DNA of 64,000 bases from Viscum album. Lineage: Eukaryota; Streptophyta; Magnoliopsida; Santalales; Viscaceae. Location: assembly GCA_963277665.1 (NCBI GenBank), contig OY728130.1, forward strand, positions 426,795,101 through 426,859,100. Reading direction: 5' to 3'. Below, in pieces: positions 1 to 11,960 of the stretch. Each line of letters starts with the position of its first letter. The first letter of the stretch is position 1. Position numbers and translations under genes: made by a program. Under the pieces are notes generated by a model that saw nothing but the letters and a program-made list of their open reading frames with translations, was not told the origin of the DNA and ran no database searches.

Positions 1-1092
1 CTGGTATATTCCACTTATGCAAAAAATTTAATCATTTAAGACTATTTATTTCCAAAAATAATATTTTAAAATTGTCATTGATGAATTATTAAAAATATTA
101 TATAAATTATTTTAAACACTTTCATACAAAAAAAATCTCAAGGGACTTAAAGAATTACTTATTCAAGTTCTATTGAAATTACTTCTATATTTTTAAAATT
201 TATGCCTCTAATTGAGTTATATTTCAGGATTGAAAAAATAATTTATTTTATAATATATTTCATTTAGTAGAATAGTTTTTTAATCATCTGATTTTATTTT
301 ATAATATTTATTTATGACCTAAAATTTGTTATTATTAAGAAATCCATTTTTCATTCTGTTGGTTATTTTATTATGTGATGATTATTTTTCATGTGGCACA
401 AAAATGTGTGGATTATGAGATGTGTATGGCATATATGTCCATTATCTGTATTGGATAATGGATAATATATCACGATATATAAATATTATATAAATTGGTT
501 AGTGAGTAGCTTGGTTCACAAAGAGTGAGTTTAGTGTCATTTTGCTCTACTCACAATTTTATGTGTGAAAAGGTCAGAAGGTAGCTAGGTTAAGCATCAT
601 AAAATATTATACGATTATGATTTTTACAGTTTATTTTATCCATTACATGGCCCATGTAATTTTATTCAGGTTTTTTTATTATCATTTAATGGTAAAATTT
701 TTATATTTTGAAATGAAATTTCAATGTTTCATGGGTACGATTAATATTTTTATATATATGTTATTTTCAAAAATATAGTTTCGTGTCCATGATTTCCTAT
801 ATGTTTATGATCTATCAATTATGACCTTTGATAATTTATCCTTTATTAATAATTTGATCTCAACTTTTATTTTTTTCCACAATATTTGAAGACGATTAAT
901 TCCCATGGAATGCATAAAAGGGCATTAATTAGTGGATAAATTCTCTCAATATGTAAGATAAGTGTTTTTATGTTTCGAGTATTTAGGAAAAAAACCTTTA
1001 GGTCTTGGGTAATTATTTGTTATTTTTTATATGTATTAATTTAAACTTGTTATCAATGTATTATTTTCTAATATTTATCTTGGGTTTCAATA
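1..1092 (+). repeat. 3' end of the 5' LTR of element A
   Basis: This stretch aligns, with many small gaps, to about 29660-30715. Shared landmarks include an AGTGAGTAGCT block at 501-511 (30138-30148 in the other copy), 'ACTC-ACAATTTTAT' about 50 bases later, 'CCATGGC..ATGT' near 650, and 'AAGTGTTT' near 960. The LTR is taken to end just before a primer-binding-site-like sequence at 1094. The copies are strongly diverged, so the exact end is uncertain by a few bases. Confidence 0.65.
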
Positions 1093-1093
1093 T

Positions 1094-1108
1094 TTGGTAT
1101 CAAGAAGC
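1094..1108 (+). other. Primer-binding site of element A (initiator tRNA-Met type)
   Basis: TTGGTATCAAGAAGC matches the usual plant gypsy primer-binding site TTGGTATCAGAGC except near its 3' end. It lies directly after the LTR end, where reverse transcription would be primed by the initiator methionine tRNA. It fixes the + orientation of A, in agreement with the pol remnants at 24-27 kb. Confidence 0.6.
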
Positions 1109-1380
1109 ATTTTAGTTATTTTTTTAGATTAGGATGTGAAAAAAGTAGTAAAAACCAAAGGATATATCTAATATAACATCAATATATTTTAATAATGTAT
1201 GGATTATGTGGATTTCCTTGAAAATTAATCCCTATATGGATACTATAATGTGTATTAGTCCTCTAACAAAGCTAAAATAAGCGGAAATAACCTCAAAAAT
1301 GGAATGGTGGGAATTAACTCAAACAAGACCTGCTCCATGATAAAGAGGCCTAACTACACACCTAATTCGACACTTTTGGC
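1109..1380 (+). other. Leader or gag remnant of element A, no recognisable coding
   Basis: These 272 bases lie between the primer-binding site of A and the estimated left edge of B. By position they should be leader and the start of gag, but I see no gag motif. On the far side of B only about 60 bases precede the RT region of A, so most of gag and protease of A is absent. Either a deletion accompanied or followed the insertion of B, or the left edge of B is misplaced. Confidence 0.35.
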
Positions 1381-1745
1381 TGATATGATTTTTTTAATTC
1401 ACATAATGATTAAATAATCATTATGATGAATTTAGTTATTATGATAATTAGAGTAGTTTAAAAATCCTAGTAGGGAAATAATCATGGATAAACAAGATTG
1501 AAACATAGAGAGTAGTGGTCCCCACCTACCTTCTTCAATATGAGGGAAGGGATTACTAGGTCTCGATACCTTCTTTTTCAAGATGGAGGAGAGATAATGA
1601 ACCCCCCCTCCCCGTGACCCACCTCTAATAGTCCATAGGGTGGAAAAAAAACCAAGCGAATCCAAATATAAATGAATATGAGGCATTACCCTACTTATAG
1701 TAACCAAGATATGGAGATATGATGTACCAAAAGCAAGCAACTCAA

Positions 1746-1747
<2 letters not shown>

Positions 1748-1778
<31 letters not shown>
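1748..1778. repeat. (TA)n simple repeat
   Basis: About 15 TA units lie inside the left LTR of B, in a stretch with no counterpart in the right LTR. It causes a spurious tyrosine-isoleucine frame on the - strand. Confidence 0.9.
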
Positions 1779-1781
<3 letters not shown>

Positions 1782-4204
1782 AAACCAAAAATCTATCCCA
1801 TATACATGATTAATTTAAAACTTCTGAAAATACAATGATAATTCCAAGGTATGTACCAAAATCGAACTATGTAGTAACACATAAACCTTCCCCAACATCC
1901 AAGAAAGTAAGGTCTTGCATGGTCTATGTGATCTCCCTGGAAACCTGAAAAGTGTTTTAAATAAATAGGGTGAGAATACAAGTATACTTAGTAGGGAAAG
2001 TCCAAATTCACTCATGTACAGGTGGTAGAATCATTATAATTCCTCTTGAGAAAACAAAAGAAAATAAAAAGAACCTAATGAGGTATACTATCCACCCCAT
2101 TATCAATAAGGCATGCTCACCAAATAGAACTATTCAAGTAGAGTAAAGTGTATCAACATCAATAATTGGGTAACTGGCACCACTCCCACTAGTTAACTAC
2201 TCATCCAAAACAATGAATGTTCTAACACTGCCACACTCTTCCACAAGACCCGCTATCACAACCTGACAGCACACACCTGGGCCACAAACCACACACATCC
2301 TACTTGTAGACACCTCAGACACTACTTCACAACAATCCTGGCTCTAGACCTCTAGGCTTCACACATACCACACCCTTCTTGAAAACACCTAGGACATATC
2401 CCAAAGACACCTAGGAAAAAAACACCTCTCACACAACAAATACTATATATCTGGTAATAATCCTCAAGCCATTACAAACTTCCAAAAGCATATTTGGTGA
2501 TAAAATCCTAGAAGGGGGAGTAGAGAAGAGGCAATAACTGACCATCCATCCTCCCACCAAGATGTCAGGAAAGATACACACCCCCTATTGTAATGTTGGT
2601 GTTAGAAACATAGTTCTCCACACAAGTGGGTTGAAAATAAAAAACACAAGTAAATAAAAGATTATGCATATAGGAAAAAAACACTCAACCAAACCGATGG
2701 GTTTCCTATCAATCATCCAGCCCACATGAACTACCTTTGCTGATAAACCTACATGGACATATCACCATAAACGATGGGAACTTTCATATGTAGAAGTATA
2801 CCACCACCAAATTTATTTAACCCATTATCATTCTGTATTTATAAATGTATGTATTTATTTATCCCATACCTATCTTGGAATCTCACATGTAAAACATCTT
2901 CAACTATTCTCAGAAGACTAAAATATAAGAAATACCACTAGTAAAAAAACACACACAGAAAACAAACCCATTCATTGTTTTCTCTCCATTTAACACCCAT
3001 TCGTATTTCAACATTACCGACATCATTCTTCAATGTTATCAGAGCTAATTCATCATGTCACAACAGAGCCTGATATCCCCACTACACAACAACACCACTA
3101 TTTTCACACTCATAAACACAAAATCATGACACAAACAAACTTATAGCTCATTTCCCAACCACTACCTATAATAAGTCTTACTGCATAATAGGTCTATCCA
3201 TTCAATAATAAATCAATCTGTCAAACCGAGATACCATCACACCGTACACATGGTCACACCCCCAACCATAGAACCAAACTACCAAAAGCCACACAAGGCA
3301 CCAAACCCCACCAAACCATACATTTCACACATACACACCAAATTAAGAAGCTTTTATTTAGATTTTATCCACAATTATATTTAATTATAGTTTCATAATC
3401 CACGGGTGATCACAACACAAGACTAATCACGAGGCTTCCATTTAATTTTACCAAATGTATGTGGTTGATCAAATTTTATGTTTATAGTAATTTTAACATA
3501 GTAATAATTATAAATCATCGTGGGTGTATAGGAAACGACCACCAATGACCATGATTTTCTGAATAACACAACCCAAAATATTCACAACATGGATCAAGGA
3601 TAATATATAAAACAAAGCGATCATTATCATCTCACTCCCACCCCCTTCATTTATTCCTACATATTATCTTATTTAAAATGTTTTTAGTAGTATTAAAAAT
3701 GTTAAAATATTAAAACCTCCATGTATAAAACATAATTAAAGGGAGATGAAGGAAATCCTTACATGGGATGACATGTTACCAAAACTCATCCTTGTGCTAA
3801 AAGAGGGGGTGTGTGAGTAGTAGAAAAATCCAAGGAAAAATGAACGGAGTGGGGGGGGGGAACATCACATGAACACAACTAATATATGAATAAAATTTCT
3901 CTATAGACTAAGAGAAATGATAATAGAGGACATCAAACTTAGAAAAATTCATATCCTATATCAAAGGAAAAGGAAACGGTTTCAGGCACCTTAAAGTTAG
4001 ATCGTTGCCAAGACCATGAGGTTGGATTATGTAAAAGTCCCAAAATTGTTAAGATATTATGGATAGTAGTAATATCATTTTAAATGACTTTATTAATGAC
4101 CAAAAAATATTTATACTTGATTTTCATCAAATAAAACGTAAGATGGATGAAACTGGAAATCATGGAGAATCTGGAGAAAACAGAAAATTTGGAAAACTGT
4201 CGGA

Positions 4205-4565
4205 AGTGACTCACCATTGGGTTAGTCATGGTGTCACCGTTCTATGAGATTCCACTTGATGAGACATTGTTTGGTAAGCCACCAATCATTGAGCAACGGT
4301 TCAGTGTCATTGTCCGGTGTCACCATTCATTTTCACCATTCTGTGAGCCGCTGGTCATCATCACCATTTGGTGAGACACAACTCTGTGAGCCAACACTCA
4401 GTGATCCACCATTCATTAAGCCACTGTTCAGTGAGAAACCTATCAGTATGCCACCATTTTTTGTCATCACTCCATGAGACATCATTCATTGAGCCACCAT
4501 TCAGTGAGACAATGTTCGGTGATCCACAGTTCAGGGTCACCGTTCGGGGAGCCACCATTCTGAAT
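4205..4565 (-). repeat. 20-bp minisatellite in the left LTR of B
   Basis: About 17 diverged units of a 20-base motif like GAGCCACCATTCAGTGAGAC run head to tail. The right LTR has a shorter array at about 23590-23860. The small frames found here on both strands, rich in His, Ser and Pro, are only translations of this repeat. Confidence 0.75.
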
Positions 4566-4673
4566 AGCTGGAGTTTTGGAAAACTATCTAATTAATACAC
4601 TGTTACCTCCCATAATTCCCCCAGACACTGGACTTTTACATTAGAATGTCCCAGAGGGGTCTGGGTCATTACA

Positions 4674-5149
4674 TTATATATATTTTTAACTATTCTCATC
4701 CTAGATAATTCAGAACTAAATCCCTAAGGAGTAGGGGTCCGAACAAACACCCCATAACATACCTCTTAAGGAAAACTCACCTTATGTTGTTCGATAGATG
4801 GAGTGAAAACCACGACTTCCAAGAACACCTCTATGACATTTACTTCCTTAAAAAACAACACAACACCAAAATCTACACTATCTAGGCACATATATTTGGG
4901 AATTATTTCCTCCATGAAAAGTTATAATCCTCTTTGGGTGGCACCGACACCCCCACATGGATTTAATCACATTATAATTAATGCATCTCGATTAGGGATT
5001 AGGCACCCCTAAACTTGTGTCAGGACTCTTTTATATTATAGTATAAGGAAACAACTAATATCATAGAAAACAAGGTCAAGTATCACATCAAAATAATGAA
5101 CAAAATAAAAAACTCAAAACAACTCGAGATATTGGTCACATGAAACTAT
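4674..5149. other. B internal sequence between pol end and 3' LTR, no gene seen
   Basis: This should hold the 3' untranslated part and polypurine tract of B. The bases next to the LTR are only A and T, so a functional polypurine tract is not visible and has probably decayed. Short frames at 4803-5012 have no recognisable domain. Confidence 0.4.
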
Positions 5150-6480
5150 CACTACCAAGAACACTCATACATGCCTTTATGCCTCCAAAACACACAAAAC
5201 CAGGGAATGGCCCCCCTACACAACACCTTCTCTTGATTTTCTAGGATATCCACTTTCCACTTCATGAATGTTGTATTGTCCTCAATATCCAACTCTCCCC
5301 AATCAATGACATTAGAGTAATCACAAAGATACCAACAAAGCTAAGATACATGAAAGGTCTCATAGATCCTCCCTAACTACAATGGAAACTCTAGCTCATA
5401 TTCCACCTCTCCAACCATTCCCAACTACTTGAAATGTAAAATGAACCTGGACGAGAGCTTACTCCCTCTACCACAACTCTATTTTCCATGTTGAGGGTAA
5501 TCCTTCAAGAATATATGATCCCCAACATTGAACTCCAAGGGACTTTTCCTTTAATTGGAATATGTCTTCTGTCGATCCTATGTTGATTTTATCCTCTCAT
5601 GGACAAGCTTCATATTCCCTAGCGTACTTTATTCCACGTCGGGACTAAGAACAACCACCTCCCCAAAACCCTTCCAACACAAAGGTGAATAAAACAGTAT
5701 TTTGTATAAATCTTTGAATGGATCCATGCCAATGGAAGAGTGATATTTGTTATTGGAAGTGAAATATACCTAGGGAAAATGTTTCACCTAGGACTCACTA
5801 GGGTTTTAAACATATCCCTGCAACATTTCCTCTAATACATGGATGGTCCTCTCTTTTTTTAGATTCGTCTAAGTTTATAAAGTAGTGCTGAGGTGTAACT
5901 AAGTGCCAAAGGCTTGTTGAAGTCCCCTCTAGAATCATTACGTAAAATTTGTATCCTGATCCGGGAAAAAAGATCTTGGAAATCCTTGCAGTCACGTCAC
6001 CTCATCCACATTCCTCTGTGCTAAGGAATCTAATGCGCTCAACTCCTTGATCACTAAGAGCTGATCCGACTTAATCAATTGATCAACTACTACCTAGACT
6101 TCATCGCATCCTCCTTGAGGCCTAGGTAATATTATGAAGAAATCTATTTATATTTCATCCAACATCAAATTGGTGACATTTAAGGGATGAAACATACCAC
6201 CAGTAACATGGTTCCCAACCTTCAATTTCTAGCACACTAAGCACTTTTCCACAAGTGATGTCAATACAAACTTAATTCTAGGCCACCAGAGCAATTCATG
6301 AAGCCCAAGTACATCTTGGAAACTCTTAGGTATACCACCTTTGGTAAGATATATAAATCATTGAGAAAATACTCATGTATAACCTCTAGGATGAATATGT
6401 TACCACAAAACAACATCTGATTTAGAGCATCCTCTAACAATCCCTCCAAGGAATTTACCTAGTCTATGCAATCTCACATC
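5150..6480 (-). pseudogene. Integrase with C-terminal chromodomain-like region of B, broken
   Basis: Integrase would insert the cDNA; this copy is dead. Reading down from 6480 on the - strand, frames show in order: the zinc-binding end (a KMYLG..-LLWWP stretch near 6300, then K-CLVC-KLK near 6240, compare C-x-x-C-Q-VK); the core with a PDQD..FT stretch near 5950, GT, and ERTIHVLEEML near 5850 (the DDE glutamate region); the YHSS-G--P-..LY block and PLCW near 5700; then RQK-Y, EFNVGDHIFLK near 5520, an SSRF--FK block, FHVSQL near 5340, and a tail with WRHKG near 5170. Stops and frameshifts are frequent. The final YPxLF-like part is not clear. Confidence 0.75.
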
Positions 6481-7518
6481 ACTGCTACGTACGAGTTACC
6501 CATTGAGACTCATATACCTACCACCTCAATGATGACAACACCATCTCTTGAAATAGATAGCCTCTACCACCTTCCATTCCTAAATCTATGAGCAAGGCAG
6601 ACAACTCCTCCATTATTCTCTATAAATCCACAGATTCCCAAAAAACATCCTTCTATGATATCCTTCTTCAAGAATTGGCTACAATGTTCCAATTTCCTAG
6701 AGTTTCTGAGATCTCAAAACCATAATACTATAGATAATCCATCCACCTTCAATTTCAGAAGTATAGATATCACTTGTAAAGATTATACCTCAGGCCCTAA
6801 AGATATGTGAAGACCAAAAAACACTCCTTGATGAGGTAATTCCACCAAAACATCAGTTCAAACACAACAACTGCAAGTTCCAGATCATGGGTGGCATAGT
6901 TATGTTCTTGGGGGTGTAACTACCTAGACCGATAGGAGATCACTTGTCATTTCTGGATTAGCACACAACCCTTGTTAAAATTAGAAGCATCATAGAACAC
7001 CTCTAACATCACACCTTCCTATTGAAACCTAATAACTCAGGAACAAACGAAATTCACCTTTAGATATGTGAAGGTTTCTCCACACTACTCACTACACATA
7101 ATGTCTTGGCATTTTACGTTAATTTCCATCAACAGGGATAATACCTGAGAGATATCAGGTACGAGTCTTTATTAGTATCCTACAAGACTACGAAAATAGA
7201 ACACCTATGCCACATTATTGGGTTCTACCCAAGAAATAAATTCCTCAACCTTCTAAGGGTAAGTTTCTACGCTTTTCTGAGACCCAAAATTCCCAAAGGA
7301 GTCGAACTATTGTGTCTGAAACATGCAATTGGATATCATTACGTAGAATCGGTGATGCCGAAGGATCTCTAGGACAGTCATGAGATGCTCAGTATGCTCC
7401 TCCTCTAACATTGAGTAGATTAGATTTTTATTAATAAATATGATGATGAACCGGTCCAGGAAGTCATGAAATGAACTATTTCATTATCCCCAAGAACATG
7501 GATGGCACATTCATCACA
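6481..7518 (-). pseudogene. RT C-terminal half and RNase H of B, broken
   Basis: Directly inside the left edge of element C the - strand resumes RT with V-N-PSMF, then a degraded FIDD region and EEEHTEHLM-VLEILR--RFY at about 7340-7400, then a connection part with WVEP and SLVGYY-RLVPD near 7150-7260. RNase H follows with DAS---GCVL near 6970, VISYRSR and NYATHDLELAVVV near 6880-6930. The rest of RNase H down to 6500 is poorly preserved. The other half of RT is at 18767-19090; element C separates them. Stops occur throughout. Confidence 0.75.
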
Positions 7519-7523
7519 CCAAA
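7519..7523. repeat. Left target-site duplication of element C (CCAAA)
   Basis: CCAAA at 7519-7523 pairs with CCGAA at 18762-18766, one transition apart. Removing C and one copy restores the reading of the RT motif of B, which supports the pair independently. Confidence 0.75.
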
Positions 7524-8319
7524 TGTAAAGACCCGTAAATTTCAAGGAATGTTTTTTAATTCTTTTGGATCTTACGAGAACGCAGTTTCTGACAGCGCTT
7601 GATTCCAAGGCCCGGTGTGACCAGAATCAATTTTCGAAGAGTAGCTCAGGTATGTTCAGTGAATGAATGAGGGGAGTTTATCTAACATTTGAACCGGTTC
7701 TTTGAAATGAAATATGAGGCCACCGATGAACTCGTAGAATCGGTAATTGCTTAAAGGGACACTTACTGCAGATACGTTCGTGAAAGATGAGAAGATAATT
7801 TTTGGGGGTTTGTTTAAGGAATAAATAAAAATTTTAGGAACAATTTTTATTTCATGAGGAGGTTTTTCCTCCCATGGGTAGTAAAGGGTGGGTCCCACAT
7901 CCACTTAACTACCCAAGTGTGGATTTAATAGATGTGGGGCCCACACGAGCCCCACCATTTAATTCCCTCTAAATATCATTTAGAACCCCCATTAATTTTG
8001 ACAAACCTCCATTAATTTTCACCTCAACCCATTAAATTATGTCAACCCTTAATTTAATGAGGAACCTTCCTTTTACCTTTTTAATTTAAATAGACAATGT
8101 GTTTAATTATGGTGGAACGTTTTATCTCCCTCATTTAATTAAATTTCAACACATTTTAATTAGTGTGGTGAAATAATTGTTGGAGAGTTTCTTTGTGTTC
8201 AATAAAATAATAGGGGGACCTATTATTTTGGTGATCAAGGAGAGAGCTTCATTGTGAAATGAAGAACGCTGGCCTCCGACGAAGAATGATGAAGAATGAT
8301 GGTTCCTCAGAGATCGATG

Positions 8320-8455
8320 ACGCAATGCCAAATTCTCTTCTTCGTGACGATGTGTACCGAGACGCCAAATCATCTTCTCCGTGACGCTGTGTACTGTGAC
8401 GCCTACGATCCTCTTATTCGCGACGCTGTGTACCGCGACACTAATGATCATCATC
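8320..8455 (+). repeat. 39-bp tandem repeat in 5' LTR of C, about 3 units
   Basis: Units run from CCAAAT or CCTAC through TCTTCTCCGTGACG to GTGTACCGCGACG. Three units are seen here and four in the 3' LTR at 16385-16540, so copy number changed after insertion or differed between the LTRs. Confidence 0.75.
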
Positions 8456-8589
8456 CTTGTTGAGGTAGGGGTTTTGGTTTATTTGACTTTATGTGGATTA
8501 TACCCTCGACATGTCAAATAATTGCTGGGAGTTGTTTCAAACCACTAACGTGGTGGGTGCGGACAGACGAACAAGTCCAAACCCACCGT

Positions 8590-9110
8590 TTATTTGTTCT
8601 TGATGCGCGGAACGATGGGAAACAGTGAAACGGGACCGAAACAACATTTAAAGGACGTCGTAATGAAGAGCAGGTCCCGAGATGACCGAAGGCATAGACA
8701 GGAGCAAGAATGGACCACCGGAATGACTCCAGTGGCCTGTAGAAACCTCCGGCGGTGCCGCCGGCGCGATGCCGGCAGAAGCCGCTATGGCTGAAGCTGC
8801 GGTGGAAGGAAGCTGTATCCCGTGGCTACGCGGGATCTGGAGGGGACGCGGCGTCCACACACTGCGTCCACAGAGCGCAAAGGAGGGGGGATCGTGCCCC
8901 CCCCCCCCAGCGCGGTCCGCTGGCCGAGCCAGCGCCCCCCCCCCCCCCCCCCGACCGAGCCGAGGGGGGGGGGGGGGGGTAGGGTCGCACAGACAGGACC
9001 GGGCCGTGCCGTGACCTACCGGGCCAGACCCGGACCCGGGTCGGATCAACCCGGTTCGGGCCTACCCAGGGGGGTTGGGCCAGGCCGGGCCGGGCCCTGA
9101 CACCCCACTT
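8590..9110. repeat. CpG-rich block with C and G homopolymers in 5' LTR of C
   Basis: This is a GC-rich island in AT-rich DNA. It has runs of 12 C (8897-8908), 18 C (8935-8952) and 16 G (8964-8979), followed by repeated GGGCCGGG-like words up to 9100. The 3' LTR holds the matching block at 16690-17125 with 23 C at 16969-16991, and solo LTR D has 22 C at 33983-34004. The block may be a promoter or 5' leader of the element, but no TATA box or start site could be assigned. Confidence 0.7.
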
Positions 9111-9649
9111 CAGACTATTTTCAGTCATTTTACCATGACATGGACTACAGAACTCCGATCGATGCACCATCGGTTTCATTGGGATCCTTGGATCAAGACA
9201 GTCGTTTTAATATATTACAATCAAGGTTTAGGAGAAATTTTCATATGGCCGGGTTGGTTCGAACATGAAACAAATCGGGCCCTCGGAGTGGAAATGCTTA
9301 TAACTCGAGCTCCAGACGTCCAGTTGATGTGCCGTCAACTTTGTTGGTTTCATCTCTATGAGACGGTTCTTTTGCCTAACTCTGTTAGAAGTTTGGATGT
9401 AGCTGGAGTACGGTCGGGTTGGTTTTAACTTAAAAACCAACCGGTCCCCTATGATGAAAAAGCCAATATCCCTCAGACCGGGCGTCCGATTGACGCGCCG
9501 TCTTTCGCGTTGGGTTCCTATTGACGAGACGGAACATTGTGATACATCATCTTTGGAATTCGTGGCAGTTTATGTATTGACCGCCCTTGGCTCGTTGAGT
9601 GGACCCTCCCGGAATCGAGCATGCTGTATGCGGGAACCCTAGAGCTGGC

Positions 9650-9893
9650 TGCCACTGCGACGATGACAACTGCACGGGGATCCTCCGTGGGTTCGACAGC
9701 GATGACGACCATACTGGGATCCTCCGTGGGTTCGATGGTGATGAAAACTGTTCTTGTATCCTGTATGGGTCCGGCAGTATTTGACTCTGTACTTGTATCT
9801 TATGTGGGTCCGGTAGAGTATCTATTATTGTATCCTTAGTGGGTCCGACAGCTTAGCTGGTCTTGTATCCTATGTGGGTCCGACAGCTTAGAT
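9650..9893 (+). repeat. Minisatellite with GTGGGTCCGAC units in 5' LTR of C
   Basis: About six diverged units of 35-45 bases each contain ATCCT(C/A)(C/T)GTGGGTTCGAC or TTGTATCCTATGTGGGTCC. The matching array in the 3' LTR is at about 17685-17915. Confidence 0.75.
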
Positions 9894-9994
9894 GAATCAG
9901 TGGCTACATCCGATCATCTCTATCACCTTACGAAGTGTATAACTATGTGAGCTAAGTCTTGATTCTCAATCTTATCATCGATGTGATTGACTTG

Positions 9995-10100
9995 TTTTCC
10001 TTTGTGGACTGGGTTGTGTTTTTCCTGTGTGGACTGAGTTGAGCTATCCTTTGTGGACTGGGTTGTGCTTTTCTTTGTGGACTGCGTGGTGATTTTGAGT
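9995..10100 (+). repeat. Short tandem repeat GTGGACTGGGTTGTG in 5' LTR of C
   Basis: Four units of about 28 bases share TTTGTGGACTG(G/A/C)GT. The same array is at about 18020-18115 in the 3' LTR. Confidence 0.75.
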
Positions 10101-10740
10101 TGGAGACGAACTGTAACTGATGACTTAGGTATATGTATGGGAATATAACTAAGTAGTTTTATTGATACTTTATGAATGAATCTTTCCTTTATGGTTTATC
10201 CTTCATGGATTCTGAGAGACCTACGGTCTCGGGGTCCCTACAAAGTATCGTGTAATCACCAATGCACGAGATATTCTCACAATACATTTTGTTGGATGCA
10301 GACTATGGACATCAGTGATCGAGGTGGAGGCTTGTGGAGCTGGATGGTACCCGGAGGTGGACCACTTGGCGGGATGTTCACGGAGCAGACGGTCAGACCA
10401 AGGAGCTGGGGAGACTATATGTACCCACCTTTCAGGTGGGATTTCCATAGGATGACTCGATGTTAATGTTTTACTTTCTACTGCTGTACTTTCCTTTCAG
10501 TTGTCCTTTAATTTCAGTTGGGTTTTTATACCGGACCATTTTCTTTCAGCACTTACCTTGTACTCAGTTTTTCTTAGTGTTTACTTCGCTTGCGTACTCT
10601 TTTGTGTATGTTACTTCTTAATGGAAATGCCTTCCATACTTTTGGGATTTACTCTTTTGGTGCTAGTCGCTAGCCCCTGGCCTATGGAAGGCAGGCATGG
10701 GGTAGTCATGGTGTGGCCCCCGAGGATAGGTCATGAAAAA

Positions 10741-10763
10741 TTGTTATCATATATAGGTTCTAC
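10741..10763 (+). other. Degenerate primer-binding site of element C
   Basis: TTGTTATCATATATAGGTTC lies two bases after the 5' LTR. It matches the usual TTGGTATCAGAGC..AGGTTC pattern at most positions, so priming by initiator methionine tRNA is inferred, with several mutations. Confidence 0.6.
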
Positions 10764-11019
10764 CGCAGAACTCAGAACATTGATGATTTCTTCTCTATGG
10801 AGAAATAATGTTTAGAGTATTTAGTGTTGTTATCAGTCCAGGGAGTTCAGTGTTGGTGCGGCGGCCGACGTATCCATAAACCAGAACCCTGACTTCTGAT
10901 TTTTGACTCAGGGCCTGAAAACATTGATTGCATGAGTGTTTTAGAAGTTTTCTTTGTGATTAACATGTGTCAGATCACCAGGTATACTGTATTAACCATG
11001 GAGCACCTGTTTCTTTTCA
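10764..11019 (+). other. Leader of element C, no gene seen
   Basis: About 250 bases of untranslated leader lie between the primer-binding site and the gag start region. Nothing specific was recognised. Confidence 0.5.
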
Positions 11020-11960
11020 GGATGGACCCATGATGGCAACCAGCTAGGGTTCTGATCTTTGTGTGAGATGGCTGCCCACCGAGTGACGAGGCTTCGGTGC
11101 AGGTCCCCATTACGGTGGAGGCACTGACAGTACCTCTACCCACCGAGCCACCGATGCAACCCACCCTAGCTGCGGAGAGTGTATGTGGCCTCAGTGCGTT
11201 GCACGAGTTTCAGATGCAGAGGCCACCCAGGTTTTGCGGAGAGACCTCAGGCCACAAAGGATTGGATGGAGGCCATCGTCAGAGTCTTCATATTGGTAGG
11301 AACACTAGCAGACCTCATGGTGATCCTTGTCGCGAGTCTCCTACACGCAGTAGTAGGAAGATAGTGGATCCTGATGCTCCAGGTGCACGATGAGGAATCT
11401 CTACTTTGGATGGACTTCGAGAGCCTCTTCTTCTCAGAGTTAGTTCCATCCACTCTTCGTGCAGTGCACATCCAGGAGTTACTACAATAGCATCAGGGGA
11501 GCATGTCAGTAGACCAGTACGCGGCATGATTTACCGACCTCTCTCACTACTCCACGGACATTGTACGGGACACATTCTTCCGGGCCCGAAACTTTGAGCA
11601 GGGGCTGAGGCATGAGATCAGAGCTTCAACGATTCCAATCAGTATCCCGACCCAGGTTGGGGTCCTAGAGTGAGCCCTGCTAGTGGAGAGCTTTCTCGCC
11701 GAGCAGCCATCAGCAGCGAGACCCACCGTAGGACGACATGTAGCGGATTCTTCTACAGCTGGTAGTAGATAGATGACGCAGTGGTCCATGCGGACCAGGC
11801 CGTCTGGTGGGCGACCAGAGGACACGGGTTTGGATGTGCAGGGCACATGATGTAGAGCCGGACTTTCAAGGGTCATACAATGCTATGCATGCGGCTGGCA
11901 GGGCCACATGGCTCGTGACTGCCCGACCCGCCATGAAGACGAGTAGCAGACAATGGAGGG
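11020..11960 (+). pseudogene. gag of element C (capsid and zinc knuckle), broken
   Basis: Gag would form the cytoplasmic particle. A possible start is the ATG at 11022. Frames then show the capsid part: a WMEAIVRVF stretch at about 11265, then QGSMSVDQYAARFTDLSHYS near 11500-11555 in two frames (one stop at the end of LLQ-), and a RARNFEQGLRHEIRA stretch near 11580-11625. The nucleocapsid end has an intact zinc knuckle, CYACGWQGHMARDC, at 11881-11922 (C-x2-C-x4-H-x4-C). Frameshifts between about 11360 and 11480, and stops near 11675 and 11770, break it. Confidence 0.8.

Larger units (their letters stand above)
1381..4673 (-). repeat. 3' LTR of element B (left copy)
   Basis: It aligns with 21038-23968. 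Clear anchors are 'AAGATGGAGGAGAGATAAT' at 1577-1596 (about 21239 in the other copy), the CCTGGAAACC block at 1937-1947 (21312), 'CATGATTT' blocks through 3500, the 3.77-3.85 kb block, and the 20-mer minisatellite at 4.2-4.57 kb. The inner end is well defined: TCATTACA at 4666-4673, the complement of a canonical LTR start. The outer end near 1381 rests on a weak alignment in which many C positions have become T. This copy holds an extra stretch around 1640-1890, including a (TA)n run, that the right copy lacks. Confidence 0.65.
7524..10738 (+). repeat. 5' LTR of element C (3215 bp)
   Basis: It matches 15575-18761 throughout. In the first 125 bases I count about 15 differences. It contains, in order, a 39-mer array (about 8320-8455), a CpG-rich block with C and G homopolymers (about 8590-9110), a block of PuTCGATGCACC/GACGCGCCGTC motifs (9160-9530), a GTGGGTCCGAC array (9650-9893), a GTGGACTGGGTTGTG array (9995-10100) and a TCCCTACAAAGTATC motif (10235-10249). 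Open frames of 60-133 codons in it on both strands are not shared in frame with the other LTR and are not taken as genes. Confidence 0.92.

Noticed and set aside
1432..1788. 118-codon - strand frame with YIYIYIY start
   Set aside because: The start is the (TA)n run, the rest is LTR of B; no counterpart in the right LTR.
4244..4595. Frames rich in Ser, His and Pro
   Set aside because: They are translations of the 20-base minisatellite in the LTR of B; a 20-base unit shifts frame every copy, so no protein repeat is maintained.
8594..9440. Several overlapping frames of 66-133 codons rich in Gly, Pro and Arg on both strands
   Set aside because: These are by-products of the CpG-rich homopolymer block in the LTR of C; frames overlap on both strands and differ in the 3' LTR.
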